Below, in pieces: positions 1 through 8,871 of a DNA stretch of 64,000 bases. Source of the stretch: an uncultured Collinsella sp. (GTDB taxonomy: Bacteria; Actinomycetota; Coriobacteriia; Coriobacteriales; Coriobacteriaceae); NCBI GenBank assembly GCA_958370785.1, contig CATXKN010000008.1, positions 1-64,000 of the forward strand, read 5' to 3'. The position numbers and the translations under genes were made by a program. Under the pieces are notes generated by a model. That model searched no databases. It saw nothing but the letters and a program-made list of their open reading frames with translations, and was not told the origin of the DNA. The first letter of the stretch is position 1. Each line of letters starts with the position of its first letter.

Positions 1-23
1 CTTTTACAGAAAGGATTCCAGCA

Positions 24-986
24 ATGTCTAAGCCTCTTGGCAAGCCCGATCGTATCGTCGTCGCCCTTGGCGGCAACGCCCTCGGCAACAACCCCGTTGA
101 GCAGATCGAGGCCGTGAGCAACACCGCTCACGCTCTTCTCGGCCTGATCGAGCAGGGTAACGAGATCATCATCACCCACGGCAACGGCCCGCAGGTCGGC
201 ATGATCCAGAACGCCTTCGCCGCTGCCCATGACGCCATCGGCACCCCCGAGATGCCGCTGCCCGAGTGCGGTGCCATGTCCCAGGGCTACATCGGCTATC
301 ACCTGCAGCAGGGCATCGGTCGCGAGATGCACAAGCGCTATAAGCGTTGGCATGCCGCAACCGTCGTCACCCAGATCGAGTGCGACCCGGACGATCCCGC
401 GTTCAAGAATCCGACCAAGCCGATCGGCCCCTTCTACACCGAGGAGCAGGCCAAGGAGTTCATGGCCGAGGATCCTTCCAAGGTCTTCGTCGAGGATTCC
501 GGTCGCGGCTGGCGTCGCGTCGTCGCTTCCCCCGATCCCAAGAAGATCGTCGAGGCCGACTCCATCCTCAACCTGCTCGACAACGAATTCATCGTCATCG
601 CCTGCGGTGGCGGCGGCATCCCCGTCGTCCGCGACTACGAGAACAAGGGCTGCTACAAGGGCGTTCCCGCCGTCATCGACAAGGACCTGGGCGGCGAGCT
701 GCTGGCCGAGGACTGCGACGCCGACGTTCTGTTCCTGCTGACCGCCGTTGAGCATGTCGCCATTAACTTTGGCAAGCCCAACCAGGAGGAGCTCGAGGAC
801 CTCACCGCCGACGAGGCCGAGCGCCTGGCCGACGAGGGCCAGTTCGGCAAGGGTTCCATGGAGCCCAAGGTCCGCGCTGCCATCAAGTTCGCCCGTTCCC
901 GCAAGGGCCGCACCTGCATCATCGGCGCTCTGGACAAGGCCGCCGAGACCATGGCCGGCCTCTCCGGTACTCGCATCCACGAGTAG
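24..986 (+). CDS. arcC: Carbamate kinase
   Basis: This 320-residue protein, the usual length for the family, should interconvert carbamoyl phosphate + ADP and carbamate + ATP in the cytoplasm, normally the ATP-yielding last step of arginine deiminase or other carbamoyl-phosphate catabolism. The sequence shows the amino-acid-kinase fold: a Gly-rich start VVALGGNALG (about residues 12-21), THGNGPQVG (about 51-59), IACGGGGIPVV (about 192-202), VIDKDLGGELLA and the C-terminal GKGSMEPKV. The ATG follows a good GAAAGGA ribosome site. The upstream neighbour lies outside the window, so its partner enzymes are unknown. Transcription appears to end at the strong hairpin just downstream. The family assignment is very secure; the physiological pathway is inferred. 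Confidence 0.94.
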   Translation: MSKPLGKPDRIVVALGGNALGNNPVEQIEAVSNTAHALLGLIEQGNEIIITHGNGPQVGMIQNAFAAAHDAIGTPEMPLPECGAMSQGYIGYHLQQGIGREMHKRYKRWHAATVVTQIECDPDDPAFKNPTKPIGPFYTEEQAKEFMAEDPSKVFVEDSGRGWRRVVASPDPKKIVEADSILNLLDNEFIVIACGGGGIPVVRDYENKGCYKGVPAVIDKDLGGELLAEDCDADVLFLLTAVEHVAINFGKPNQEELEDLTADEAERLADEGQFGKGSMEPKVRAAIKFARSRKGRTCIIGALDKAAETMAGLSGTRIHE

Positions 987-1051
987 TCTCTACTCCATTG
1001 CCTTTCTCGTGGGCGCCAGGCAAGACGCCCACAAACTAGCCTCTCTTCATG

Positions 1052-1085
1052 AGCCCCGCAGTCCGCTCCGACTGCGGGGCTTTTG
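1052..1085 (+). terminator. Rho-independent terminator after arcC
   Basis: A 12-bp perfect stem (AGCCCCGCAGTC paired with GACTGCGGGGCT), a 6-nt loop and a T-rich tail. It lies about 65 bases after the carbamate kinase stop. Confidence 0.85.
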
Positions 1086-1113
1086 CTATTCGCTTAGTCA
1101 TTGGGAACCCGGC

Positions 1114-1199
1114 ACTTGGGGACGTTCCTTTCCTGTCGGCAGCTTGGGACAGTCCTTAAAGGCTGTCCCTACGACCACTCATTTAAGTCTGTCCCCAAT
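1114..1199. repeat. GGGACAG-type palindromic element
   Basis: An outer inverted pair TTGGGGAC / GTCCCCAA encloses an inner hairpin GGGACAG...CTGTCCC (1146-1169). It sits between the convergent arcC and C39-peptidase genes. The GGGACAG core recurs in other intergenic spaces of this window. Such elements often accompany REP-associated (RAYT) transposases; that link is an inference, and no transposase gene is present here. Confidence 0.55.
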
Positions 1200-1201
1200 G
1201 G

Positions 1202-2236
1202 CTAGTAGTAAGCCCACATGGCTTCGATTTCGTTGAGGACTTCTACGACGCCCCAGCGACGAGCGCTGCGGCTTTGCGAGTTGGGATCGAAGACTCCAAT
1301 CTGGTCGGCGTCGTCAATACCGTAAAGCACAATGTAGTGGCCAACGTTGGTAAAGGTGCCCGGCCGAACGGCGGCGATGACGGGCGCTCCCGAACGCAGT
1401 GCCTGAGTCATCGAGTCGCGATCGATATGGAGCTCCGTTCCGTTAAGTCCCAACTGCCACGCGCCGCTCGTCATAAACGACCATTCGGTTGCACCGGTGG
1501 GGGCGTAATTGCCCGCCTCGGAAAGCGCGCACATATCGACGGGGGTCATATCGGTGCGTCCCGTCTTAAAGATATAGACCATGGTGAGGCACGTAGGCCC
1601 GCAGGCATTTTGGCGGATGGTGCCGCCGGCGTAAGGCAGCTCCGACCACGCAGGGTCGATCTGATAGATATGGGGCATCGTGCCGGCTTGCCATTGCGAG
1701 CGCGGGGCCGAAAAGGCAAAAGAATAACCGGGCGCGACGGGGGCCTTGAGCAGCTTGTCCTCGGCGGTGGGCTCGAGACCGGCCGAGCCGTGGGACATAC
1801 AGGAGCTCATAAGCACAAAGACCAGACAGGTGAGGATAGAGCACAGTGCGAGGCGAAGTCGACGAGCCGGCAGGGCGGGGGCATTCACGTGCGATGCCGA
1901 GCGGTAAGGCTTGCCGTCGCGTCCGCCTTGGGGATGAGAAAAGAAGCGGTTGATATGGATGCCGGGCTGACGTGCGCCGTTGCGGCGCAGCTGCGGAACC
2001 TCAGCCTGACGCTGTCGAGTGCGCGCACCCAAGCGGCCATCTTGCTGCGCGCTTGTGCCCGTGCTCGGACGGTCACTCTGCCGTGTCCTGCTTGTCTGCT
2101 GCCGAGACGAAGGCCTGGGTTGCTCTTGGAGGCGTTGCGGATTGCTGCTCGTGGCACTTCTGGGCGTCGGCGTGGTACGGCCAGCAAGGCGAACGCTTTG
2201 TCGCCGTTGATCACCGTCGTTGTATCCGTATGCCAT
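1202..2236 (-). CDS. Membrane-anchored C39-like cysteine peptidase
   Basis: A 344-residue protein. About 120 N-terminal residues are rich in Gln, Arg, Ser and Pro and look disordered. One hydrophobic segment follows (about 130-150, LALCSILTCLVFVLMSSC), and then a peptidase_C39_2-like domain. The catalytic Cys is in RQNACGPTCLTM, the His in GHYIVLYGID and the Asp/Asn region in VFDPNS, the papain-like order of this family. Topology suggests an extracytoplasmic protease with a cytoplasmic tail. The LMSSC stretch resembles a lipobox but is too far from the N-terminus to be a normal lipoprotein signal. A start further inside the gene cannot be excluded, because the ribosome site at this ATG is weak. 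The substrate is unknown. Confidence 0.75.
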   Translation of the reverse strand: MAYGYNDGDQRRQSVRLAGRTTPTPRSATSSNPQRLQEQPRPSSRQQTSRTRQSDRPSTGTSAQQDGRLGARTRQRQAEVPQLRRNGARQPGIHINRFFSHPQGGRDGKPYRSASHVNAPALPARRLRLALCSILTCLVFVLMSSCMSHGSAGLEPTAEDKLLKAPVAPGYSFAFSAPRSQWQAGTMPHIYQIDPAWSELPYAGGTIRQNACGPTCLTMVYIFKTGRTDMTPVDMCALSEAGNYAPTGATEWSFMTSGAWQLGLNGTELHIDRDSMTQALRSGAPVIAAVRPGTFTNVGHYIVLYGIDDADQIGVFDPNSQSRSARRWGVVEVLNEIEAMWAYY

Positions 2237-2596
2237 TCGTACCGCCTTGTCTCATGTATAACCTGTCCATCCTACAAAAAAGATGTGCAACAAATGGGTC
2301 TGCGCGTCAAAAGCTCGGTAAACGGTACGAAAGGCGCAAAACACACGGCCTCAAAAACATCTCTATATGCGTCCGATGAGCGTACGCCCGTCGGGCGGGC
2401 GGCAACAATGAGCGGCAAACCGTGCCGTTCGTCCCAAAAACGGCGCCGCTCGTTTTGCAGTTCTGCCTTCGGTCGAGCTACAAGCGGAGCTGCTGCGCCA
2501 AGGCCGTATCTTAAAGCCACGAAATAAAAGAGCGCGGCAAAACAGACCGCGCAAGGGGTGACGTCAAGGGGCGTCAAAAAGGAAAGGAGGGGAACA
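2237..2596. other. Divergent intergenic region without a gene
   Basis: About 360 bases between the minus-strand peptidase and the plus-strand permease. I see no convincing coding sequence. The only strong local signal is the ribosome site of the permease at the right edge. Promoters for both flanking genes presumably lie here but no clear pair of boxes stands out. Confidence 0.5.
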
Positions 2597-4048
2597 ATGG
2601 CGGACAAGAACGCAGAAGTTGCAGTCGAGGATAACGGCGGCATGAAGAAAACGCTTTCGCTCTGGAACTTCTTCACCATCGGTTTCGGTGCCATCATCGG
2701 TACCGGTTGGGTTCTGCAGGTCGGCGACTGGATGGTCGTGGGCGGCGGTCCCGTTCCCGCTATGATCGCATTCCTCTTGGGTGCAATCTTCCTCGTGCCC
2801 GTCGGAGCTGTTTTCGGTGAGCTCACGGCTGCTATCCCCATCTCGGGCGGCATCGTCGAGTATGTCGATCGTAGCTTTGGCCGTACGCTGAGCTACATCA
2901 CCGGTTGGCTCCTGGCTCTGGGCAACGGCATCCTGTGCCCGTGGGAGGCCATCGCTATTTCGACCCTCGTGTCCGAGATGTTCGGCAGCCTGCCCGGTCT
3001 TGAGTGGCTGCGCGCCGTCAAGCTCTACACCATCCTGGGCGCCGACGTTTACCTGTTCCCGACGCTGATTGCGCTCGGCTTTGCAGTCTACGTCATCTTC
3101 CTCAACTTCCGCGGTGCCAGCTCGGCCGCCAAGCTCCAGGCCTTCCTGACCAAGGCCCTGCTCTGCGGCATGCTGCTCGCCATGGGCGTCTCGCTGTTCA
3201 CCGGCTCGCCGGATAACGCCATGCCCGTGTTCTCCCAGGTTGCCGGTGCTGGCGGCGGCAAGGCCGCTACCGAGAGCACCAGCCTGTTCGCCGGCATCGT
3301 GTCGGTCCTGGTTCTGACTCCGTTCTTCTACGCCGGTTTCGACACCATTCCTCAGCAGGCTGAGGAAGCAGCCGAGGGCCTCAACTGGAACAAGTTCGGC
3401 AAGATCATCTCCCTGGCCCTGCTGGCCGCCGGCGGCTTCTACATGGTCTGCATCTACTCGTTCGGCACCATCCTCGACTGGCATGAGTTTGTTAAGAGCC
3501 CGGTTCCCGCGCTTGCCTGCCTCAAGGGTATCAACATGCTCCTGTACCTGGCCATGCTCGTCATCGCCACGCTTGGACCCATGGGCCCGATGAACTCCTT
3601 CTACGGCGCCACGAGCCGCATCATGCTCGCCATGGGCCGCAAGGGCCAGCTGCCCGAGAAGTTCGCCGAGGTCGACCCCAAGTCCGGCGCTCCCAAGCTC
3701 GCCTGCGTCGTTCTGGGCGTCATCACCGTCATCGGTCCGTTCCTGGGCAAGAATATGCTCATTCCTCTGACCAACGTGTCGGCTCTCGCCTTCATCTTCT
3801 CCTGCGGCATGGTCGCCCTCGCCTGCCTGCGCATGCGCTTCACCGAGCCCGACCTGCCTCGTCCCTACGAGGTGCCCGGCGGCAAGTTTGGCATCGGCCT
3901 CGCTATCGCTGCCTGCGCCATCATCATCGGCCTGCTCGTGATTCCGTTCTCTCCCGCCTCCCTCAACATGGTGGAGTGGAGCATCGTGATCGGCTGGCTG
4001 GCTATTGGCCTGGCTCTCATGGCTTTCACCAATTCCCGCAAAAAGTAA
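2597..4048 (+). CDS. APC-family amino acid permease
   Basis: A 483-residue integral membrane protein with about 12 hydrophobic segments. The Gly-rich first helix IGFGAIIGTGWVL is the substrate/Na+-binding signature of the amino acid-polyamine-organocation superfamily. I start it at the ATG preceded by GGAAAGGAGGGG; an upstream in-frame start would add 13 residues with no ribosome site. The next gene downstream is a metal-dependent amidohydrolase about 130 bases on, so a pair importing and hydrolysing a peptide-like or cyclic amide is plausible. Substrate specificity cannot be read from the sequence. Family certain, role inferred. Confidence 0.9.
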   Translation: MADKNAEVAVEDNGGMKKTLSLWNFFTIGFGAIIGTGWVLQVGDWMVVGGGPVPAMIAFLLGAIFLVPVGAVFGELTAAIPISGGIVEYVDRSFGRTLSYITGWLLALGNGILCPWEAIAISTLVSEMFGSLPGLEWLRAVKLYTILGADVYLFPTLIALGFAVYVIFLNFRGASSAAKLQAFLTKALLCGMLLAMGVSLFTGSPDNAMPVFSQVAGAGGGKAATESTSLFAGIVSVLVLTPFFYAGFDTIPQQAEEAAEGLNWNKFGKIISLALLAAGGFYMVCIYSFGTILDWHEFVKSPVPALACLKGINMLLYLAMLVIATLGPMGPMNSFYGATSRIMLAMGRKGQLPEKFAEVDPKSGAPKLACVVLGVITVIGPFLGKNMLIPLTNVSALAFIFSCGMVALACLRMRFTEPDLPRPYEVPGGKFGIGLAIAACAIIIGLLVIPFSPASLNMVEWSIVIGWLAIGLALMAFTNSRKK

Positions 4049-4067
4049 CGCCTAGCCGGGGCGGATC

Positions 4068-4097
4068 GGGTGCGCGGGGCCCTCTCTCCCGCGCACC
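4068..4097 (+). terminator. GC-rich hairpin after the permease
   Basis: GGGTGCGCGGG pairs with CCCGCGCACC around a short loop. There is no T-run, so it may be an attenuating or mRNA-stabilising hairpin between permease and amidohydrolase rather than a full terminator. Confidence 0.4.
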
Positions 4098-4180
4098 GAA
4101 CCCGGCATCACTTGGGTAGCTTTGTGAGGCCGCGACCCAACACGGCCTCGCCCACATATATGGATCCATAAGGAGGAACC

Positions 4181-5458
4181 ATGTCCACTAAGTATGCAAT
4201 CGTTGGCGGCAAGCTCATCGACGGTACCGGTGCCGAGCCGGTCGAGAACTCCCTCGTTCTCGTCGACGACAACGGCAAGATCGAGTACGCAGGTGTTGTG
4301 CAGGACCTTCCCGAGGGCGTTGAGGTCATCGACGCCGCCGGCAAGACCGTCCTTCCCGGCCTGATCGACACCCACCTGCACTTCTCGGGCAACCTGACCG
4401 ACGATGACACCGATTGGGTCATGCAGCCGCTCCTCGAGAAGCAGGCCGTCGCCGTCAAGCAGGCCTACGACTGCCTCACCCACGGCCTCACCACCGTCTG
4501 CGAGATCGGCCGCTTTGGTATCCAGATCCGTGACTGCATCGACAAGGGCGTCTTTAAGGGCCCGCGCGTTCTGGCCACCGGCCTCGGCTTCTGCCGCGTT
4601 GCCGGCCACGGTGACTCCCACCACTGCACCCAGGAGCTCAACAAGGAATCCCATCCCTGGGGCGACCAGGTCGACGGTCCTTGGGATCTGCGCAAGGCCG
4701 TCCGTCGTCGCCTGCGCGAGAACCCCGATGCCATCAAGATCTGGGCTACCGGTGGCGGCATCTGGCGCTGGGACTCCGGTCGCGACCAGCACTATTGCTC
4801 CGAGGAGATCCAGGCCGTGGTCGAAGAGGCAAAGATGGTCGGCATCCCCGTGTGGAGCCACTGCTACAACAACCACGCCGCTGCCTACGATTCCGTTCGC
4901 TTTGGCTGCGAGCAGCTGATTCACGGCTTCGATATCGATGAGCGCACCATGGACCTCATGGCCGAGCAGGGCACCTTCTTCACCCCGACGATCGCCTTCC
5001 TGCCCACTTGGTACGCCACCTATCCGCCCGTCTACGTCCCCGAGCTGCACGACAAGTACGAGGGCACCCTGGTCGAGAAGGAGCTGCAGCGCAACTACGA
5101 CTGCCTGCGCGAGGCCAAGAAGCGTGGCGTCGTCATGACGATCGGCTCCGACTCCTTCTCCTTCGTCACCCCGTACGGCACCTGCTCCATCGAGGAGATG
5201 TACGAGTTCGTCGACAAGATCGGCTTCACCCCGGTCGAGACCATCACCTGCGCCACCCTCAACGGTGCCAAGATGTGCCACATCGAGGACGAGACCGGTT
5301 CTATCGAGGCCGGCAAGTGCGCCGACCTGCTGGTCGTTAACGGTGACGTCGCCGCCGACATCCACGTGCTCAACACCGACAACATGGACGTCATCATGAA
5401 GGACGGCTGGATCGTCGAGGCAGGCACCTTTGGCGAGGCCAACAAATACAGCGCCTAA
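4181..5458 (+). CDS. Metal-dependent amidohydrolase (prolidase/imidazolonepropionase-like)
   Basis: A 425-residue cytoplasmic amidohydrolase-superfamily enzyme. Metal ligands are visible in order: HLHFSG (HxH, about 66-68), KIWATGGG (Lys likely carboxylated), SHCYNN and QLIHGFD (two His), and GSDSF (the catalytic Asp). This set matches the subgroup that includes Xaa-Pro dipeptidases and imidazolonepropionase-related enzymes. The ATG follows AAGGAGGAACC. The preceding APC permease suggests hydrolysis of an imported amino-acid derivative. A hairpin with a T-rich tail ends the unit. The exact substrate is not recognisable. Confidence 0.85.
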   Translation: MSTKYAIVGGKLIDGTGAEPVENSLVLVDDNGKIEYAGVVQDLPEGVEVIDAAGKTVLPGLIDTHLHFSGNLTDDDTDWVMQPLLEKQAVAVKQAYDCLTHGLTTVCEIGRFGIQIRDCIDKGVFKGPRVLATGLGFCRVAGHGDSHHCTQELNKESHPWGDQVDGPWDLRKAVRRRLRENPDAIKIWATGGGIWRWDSGRDQHYCSEEIQAVVEEAKMVGIPVWSHCYNNHAAAYDSVRFGCEQLIHGFDIDERTMDLMAEQGTFFTPTIAFLPTWYATYPPVYVPELHDKYEGTLVEKELQRNYDCLREAKKRGVVMTIGSDSFSFVTPYGTCSIEEMYEFVDKIGFTPVETITCATLNGAKMCHIEDETGSIEAGKCADLLVVNGDVAADIHVLNTDNMDVIMKDGWIVEAGTFGEANKYSA

Positions 5459-5516
5459 ACTACCGTTCATCGACGACTGGATGTAAAACACAGTATTTGA
5501 TTGCATAATGCAATGG

Positions 5517-5543
5517 AGAGGGTCGCTTGCGGCCCTCTTTATT
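5517..5543 (+). terminator. Terminator after amidohydrolase
   Basis: AGAGGG...CCCTCT hairpin with a small loop followed by TTTATT, immediately before the sensor kinase gene. Confidence 0.7.
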
Positions 5544-5569
5544 GCTATGGGTGCGATAGATAAAAGGGG

Positions 5570-6961
5570 ATGACGGTGGATTTAAACAGGCTGATTCTGG
5601 GCAAGAGCTATAACTCTACCAAGGTCTTTCGTACGGCCCAGCATGTGGTCCAGGCCATCCTGCTCGGTGTTGTCGTTCCGGCGCTTATCCTGCTGCTTAT
5701 CTGGGATTTAACCGATAATCCCAATCCCGTTCCGGGCGTTGTCGTTATTGCCGGCCTGGTCATGCTGTGCTTCTTTTTCTCGTATGTCTTTGTGGTCCCC
5801 GACGACCTCACATCGAGCGCAACCGACCGTACGCTCGCCATCGCATCAAAAATATTCGCCTACACGTCGCGCGGCCTTACGCCCGAAGCGGCCCTGGGCG
5901 CCTCTAAAATTATCCTGTCCGAGACCATCGCCTCTGCCATCTGCTTTACCGATGGCAAACAGGTGTTGGCAAGCTGGGGCGAGGACTCGGCAAAGTGCCC
6001 TGCCGGCACCCCGGTCGTGCTCAAGACCACGCTCAGTGTGATTGAGACGGGCGAGCAGAGCGTGTTTTCGCGTGACACCTCCAATGAGACGGGCGGTTAT
6101 TTTCCCCGCCTGCGCGCCGGTATTGTCGCACCGCTTACCGTGCGCGGGCATTGTGTGGGCACGCTCGAGCTGTATTACCCCCGCCTGAGCAGCATCGATA
6201 TGCGCCAGACGGCCCTTGCCTCGGGTTTTGCCGATCTCATTTCCACGCAGCTCGCCAGCTTTGAGCTCGAGCGCCAGGACGAGCTCACAGCCCGCGTTGA
6301 GCTTCGCGCCCTGCAGTCGCAGGTCGACCCGCATTTTCTATTCAATACCATTAGCACGATCGTATCGCTCGTTCGAACCGAGCCCGACAAGGCGCGATCG
6401 TTGCTCATCGATTTTTTCAATTATTACCGTCAGACGCTTTCTGACTCCGATACGCTCACCACGCTCGAGCACGAGGTGGAACAGGGCACTCGTTATATCA
6501 ATCTTATGCAGGCCCGGTATGGCGACGGCCGTTTGCGCGTTTCGGTCGACATCGACTTTGAGGTGCGCGACAGCCTGGTACCGCCGTTTATCTTGCAGCC
6601 GCTGCTCGAAAATTGCATCAAGCATGCGCAGCGCGAGACCGAGCCGCTTTCTATTCGTGTTAGGGCTTTCGAGACCGATGACGGCTTGGAGATCATCGTC
6701 GAAGACGACGGCATCGGAATGAGCGAAGAAGTCTGCGCGCATCTGTTTGAGCAGCATCGCCGAGAGGAGCCCGAGAGCATTACCGCCGACGGCTCCGTCA
6801 AGCGAGGTTGCGGCCTGGCGCTCTTCAACGTGCTTCAGCGCATCCATTTCTTTTACGGAGAAGATTCTGGCATGCGCGTGAAGTCTCAGGAGGGCGTGGG
6901 AACGCAGGTCATCGTTGAGTTGAACGGCGAGCCACATGAGCCGGCGCCGTTGACGGTGTAG
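5570..6961 (+). CDS. LytS/YehU-type sensor histidine kinase (first pair)
   Basis: A 463-residue membrane sensor. Two hydrophobic segments lie at about 28-50 and 55-72, followed by a GAF-like region (about 90-230) and a His_kinase domain with the phospho-accepting His in QVDPHFLFNTIS. The ATPase domain follows, with LLENCIKHA (N box), DDGIGM (G1) and GCGLALFNV (G2). It should autophosphorylate and pass phosphate to the LytTR regulator encoded 38 bases downstream. A paralogous pair sits about 4.5 kb downstream with the same layout. The stimulus is unknown. The N-terminus could start slightly later, since the ribosome site (AAAAGGGG) is close to the chosen ATG. Confidence 0.9.
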   Translation: MTVDLNRLILGKSYNSTKVFRTAQHVVQAILLGVVVPALILLLIWDLTDNPNPVPGVVVIAGLVMLCFFFSYVFVVPDDLTSSATDRTLAIASKIFAYTSRGLTPEAALGASKIILSETIASAICFTDGKQVLASWGEDSAKCPAGTPVVLKTTLSVIETGEQSVFSRDTSNETGGYFPRLRAGIVAPLTVRGHCVGTLELYYPRLSSIDMRQTALASGFADLISTQLASFELERQDELTARVELRALQSQVDPHFLFNTISTIVSLVRTEPDKARSLLIDFFNYYRQTLSDSDTLTTLEHEVEQGTRYINLMQARYGDGRLRVSVDIDFEVRDSLVPPFILQPLLENCIKHAQRETEPLSIRVRAFETDDGLEIIVEDDGIGMSEEVCAHLFEQHRREEPESITADGSVKRGCGLALFNVLQRIHFFYGEDSGMRVKSQEGVGTQVIVELNGEPHEPAPLTV

Positions 6962-6999
6962 CACGCGGTTGGATTGAGAGAAAAAGAGGGGAAGCGCAT

Positions 7000-7734
7000 A
7001 TGTCCGAAGGCTGGAACATCCTGGTGGTTGATGACGAGCCCCCAATTAGGGCTGAGCTACGCTATCTGTTGGAAAAGGATACGCGTGTGGGTCAGATTGC
7101 CGAGGCGGGCAATGTCACCGAAGCCGTGGAGTTGATTCTGTCGAGCAAGCCCGACGTGCTGTTTTTAGACATTACCATGCCCGGTCGCTCGGGAATTGAG
7201 CTTGCCGAGACCCTGCAAAACCTAAAGAGGCCGCCGGTCGTGGTGTTTGTGACGGCATTTGCCGAGTATGCGGCCGATGCCTATAACCTCGATGCTGTCG
7301 ATTACGTCGTCAAACCGGTCGAGGATGCCCGCCTGTCAAAGGCGCTCGACAAGATCGAGACTGCCCTGGGCGCTCGCCGTGTCGTCCATGCTCCGCGCCA
7401 GCCTTTGCGCCTGACGGTGGATCGCGGGGGCAAAAAGGTGTTCATTCCCGTGGCGGATGTCTGCTACTTTGAGGCGCGCGCCGATTTTTGCAATGCCGTC
7501 TGCGCCGAGGGGACGTATCTGATCAATGAGTCGATTTCCTCGCTCGAGCGTCGCTTGGCCTCCGAGGGCTTTATCCGCGTCCACCGCAGCTATCTGGTCA
7601 ATTTGGAAGACGTGCACAATGTCGAGATCGGCTCCACGGGCCTGATGGAGCTCAGGCTCGACCGTGTGAGCTCGACGGTGCCCGTGTCCCGTCGTCGCGC
7701 TGCCGAGGTCAAATCGCACTTGGGGCTAGCGTAA
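7000..7734 (+). CDS. LytTR-family response regulator (first pair)
   Basis: A 244-residue regulator. The N-terminal receiver domain carries the acidic pair VVDDEPP, the phospho-acceptor Asp in DVLFLDITMPG and the conserved Lys in VDYVVKPVEDA. The C-terminal LytTR DNA-binding domain (about 130-244) contains RVHRSYLVNLEDV and ends VPVSRRRAAEVKSHLGLA. It follows the cognate kinase after 38 bases with an AGAGGGGAAG ribosome site. LytTR proteins bind direct repeats upstream of targets; no obvious target site stands out beside it. Confidence 0.92.
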   Translation: MSEGWNILVVDDEPPIRAELRYLLEKDTRVGQIAEAGNVTEAVELILSSKPDVLFLDITMPGRSGIELAETLQNLKRPPVVVFVTAFAEYAADAYNLDAVDYVVKPVEDARLSKALDKIETALGARRVVHAPRQPLRLTVDRGGKKVFIPVADVCYFEARADFCNAVCAEGTYLINESISSLERRLASEGFIRVHRSYLVNLEDVHNVEIGSTGLMELRLDRVSSTVPVSRRRAAEVKSHLGLA

Positions 7735-7825
7735 GGGTCGGTGTGCCATCGTTTGCCGTTACAGGTTTGGCATGACTGTGCGGTGGGCATAATGGATTGC
7801 ATCGAATGAAATCGAAAGGATTATT

Positions 7826-8770
7826 ATGCCCGCGCTCATTACGCATCATCTGTTTGGCGAGGAAAGCATCGACCGTCTTCCGCAGGGCGTTATTACGTCC
7901 GACGAGGAGCGCATCGCCTTTATCCTGGGAAACCAAGGTCCCGACCCGTTCTTCTTCCACATGCTCACGCCGCGCATTTCCGACTGCATGTCGCTTGCTC
8001 AGGTCATGCACCGCTCGCGCATGTCGCGCCAGTTCTCGTGCCTGCGCGACGGCGTGTCGCACCTGCAGCCGCGCGATGCCAATCTGGGTCGCGCCTTTGC
8101 GCTGGGCCTGCTGTCGCACTATGTGCTCGATCGCAATGCCCATCCCTTTGTCTACGAGCAGCAGTTTGGCATTGTCGAGTCCGATCCCGAGCTCGAGGCT
8201 TCGGGCAGTCAAGTTCATGCCGTGCTCGAAAGCGACTTGGACGTGCTTATGCTGCAGCTCAAGCGCGATGGGGCTACGGTCGAGGATTATCCGCCGGCGG
8301 GCGAGATCGTCACCACCGACCGCATCAATCGCGTTGCCGGCGTGCTGATGAGCTACGTCGCCGGGCGCGTGTACGGTATCGACATCCCGGCGGGGGAGTA
8401 CGGCGGCGCCGTAGCCGACATGCAGCTGCTCTACCGCACTATCGAGCCCGCCGGTTCGGCCAAGACGCGCGCGATTGCCCTGCTCGAGGGCTTGGTGCAC
8501 GATTATTCGCTGCTCGACGGCCTTGCGCACCGCGTGACGACCGAGCTGCCCGAGCGTACCGGCAACCTGGGCCACTTGGCATGGAAGAACCCCTTTACCG
8601 ACGAGGTCTCGAACGAGAGCTTCCCCGAGGTCTTTGACCGCGCGCTGGTCGATTACGAGCTCACCGTCGCCCGCTTTATCGAGACCGGCGATATGGAAGC
8701 CGTGACCAACCACGTCAATTACAGCGGTCGCGTGCTCGGCGCCGACGAAGAGTTCGACCGCGAGGAGTAG
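7826..8770 (+). CDS. Zinc-dependent phospholipase C-like protein
   Basis: A 314-residue protein whose N-terminal part resembles the zinc-dependent phospholipase C / S1-P1 nuclease-like domain (PF00882 type). It has an early His pair (THHLFGEE), FFFHML, and the signature-like GLLSHYVLDRNAHPFVY at about 98-114. These His and Asp residues would coordinate metals. No signal peptide is visible, so it is probably cytoplasmic, and phospholipase activity is not assured. Many Firmicutes and Coriobacteriia carry such proteins with unknown roles. It stands between a two-component pair and an MFS gene and is probably transcribed alone. Confidence 0.7.
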   Translation: MPALITHHLFGEESIDRLPQGVITSDEERIAFILGNQGPDPFFFHMLTPRISDCMSLAQVMHRSRMSRQFSCLRDGVSHLQPRDANLGRAFALGLLSHYVLDRNAHPFVYEQQFGIVESDPELEASGSQVHAVLESDLDVLMLQLKRDGATVEDYPPAGEIVTTDRINRVAGVLMSYVAGRVYGIDIPAGEYGGAVADMQLLYRTIEPAGSAKTRAIALLEGLVHDYSLLDGLAHRVTTELPERTGNLGHLAWKNPFTDEVSNESFPEVFDRALVDYELTVARFIETGDMEAVTNHVNYSGRVLGADEEFDREE

Positions 8771-8871
8771 GGCTCGTGCGTGCCCCTTTGCCGATTCCTT
8801 ACCGGTGCCTCTGGACAATTGGGGTACGATGAACTAACTACATATCGGGCGAATACGAAGGGGCCCTGTCC

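Noticed and set aside
4052..5506. Long open frame on the minus strand opposite the amidohydrolase (484 codons).
   Set aside because: It lies antisense to a gene with clear metal-binding motifs; its protein is a low-complexity Val/Asp/Gly-rich product typical of the reverse frame of GC-rich codons, with no family motif.
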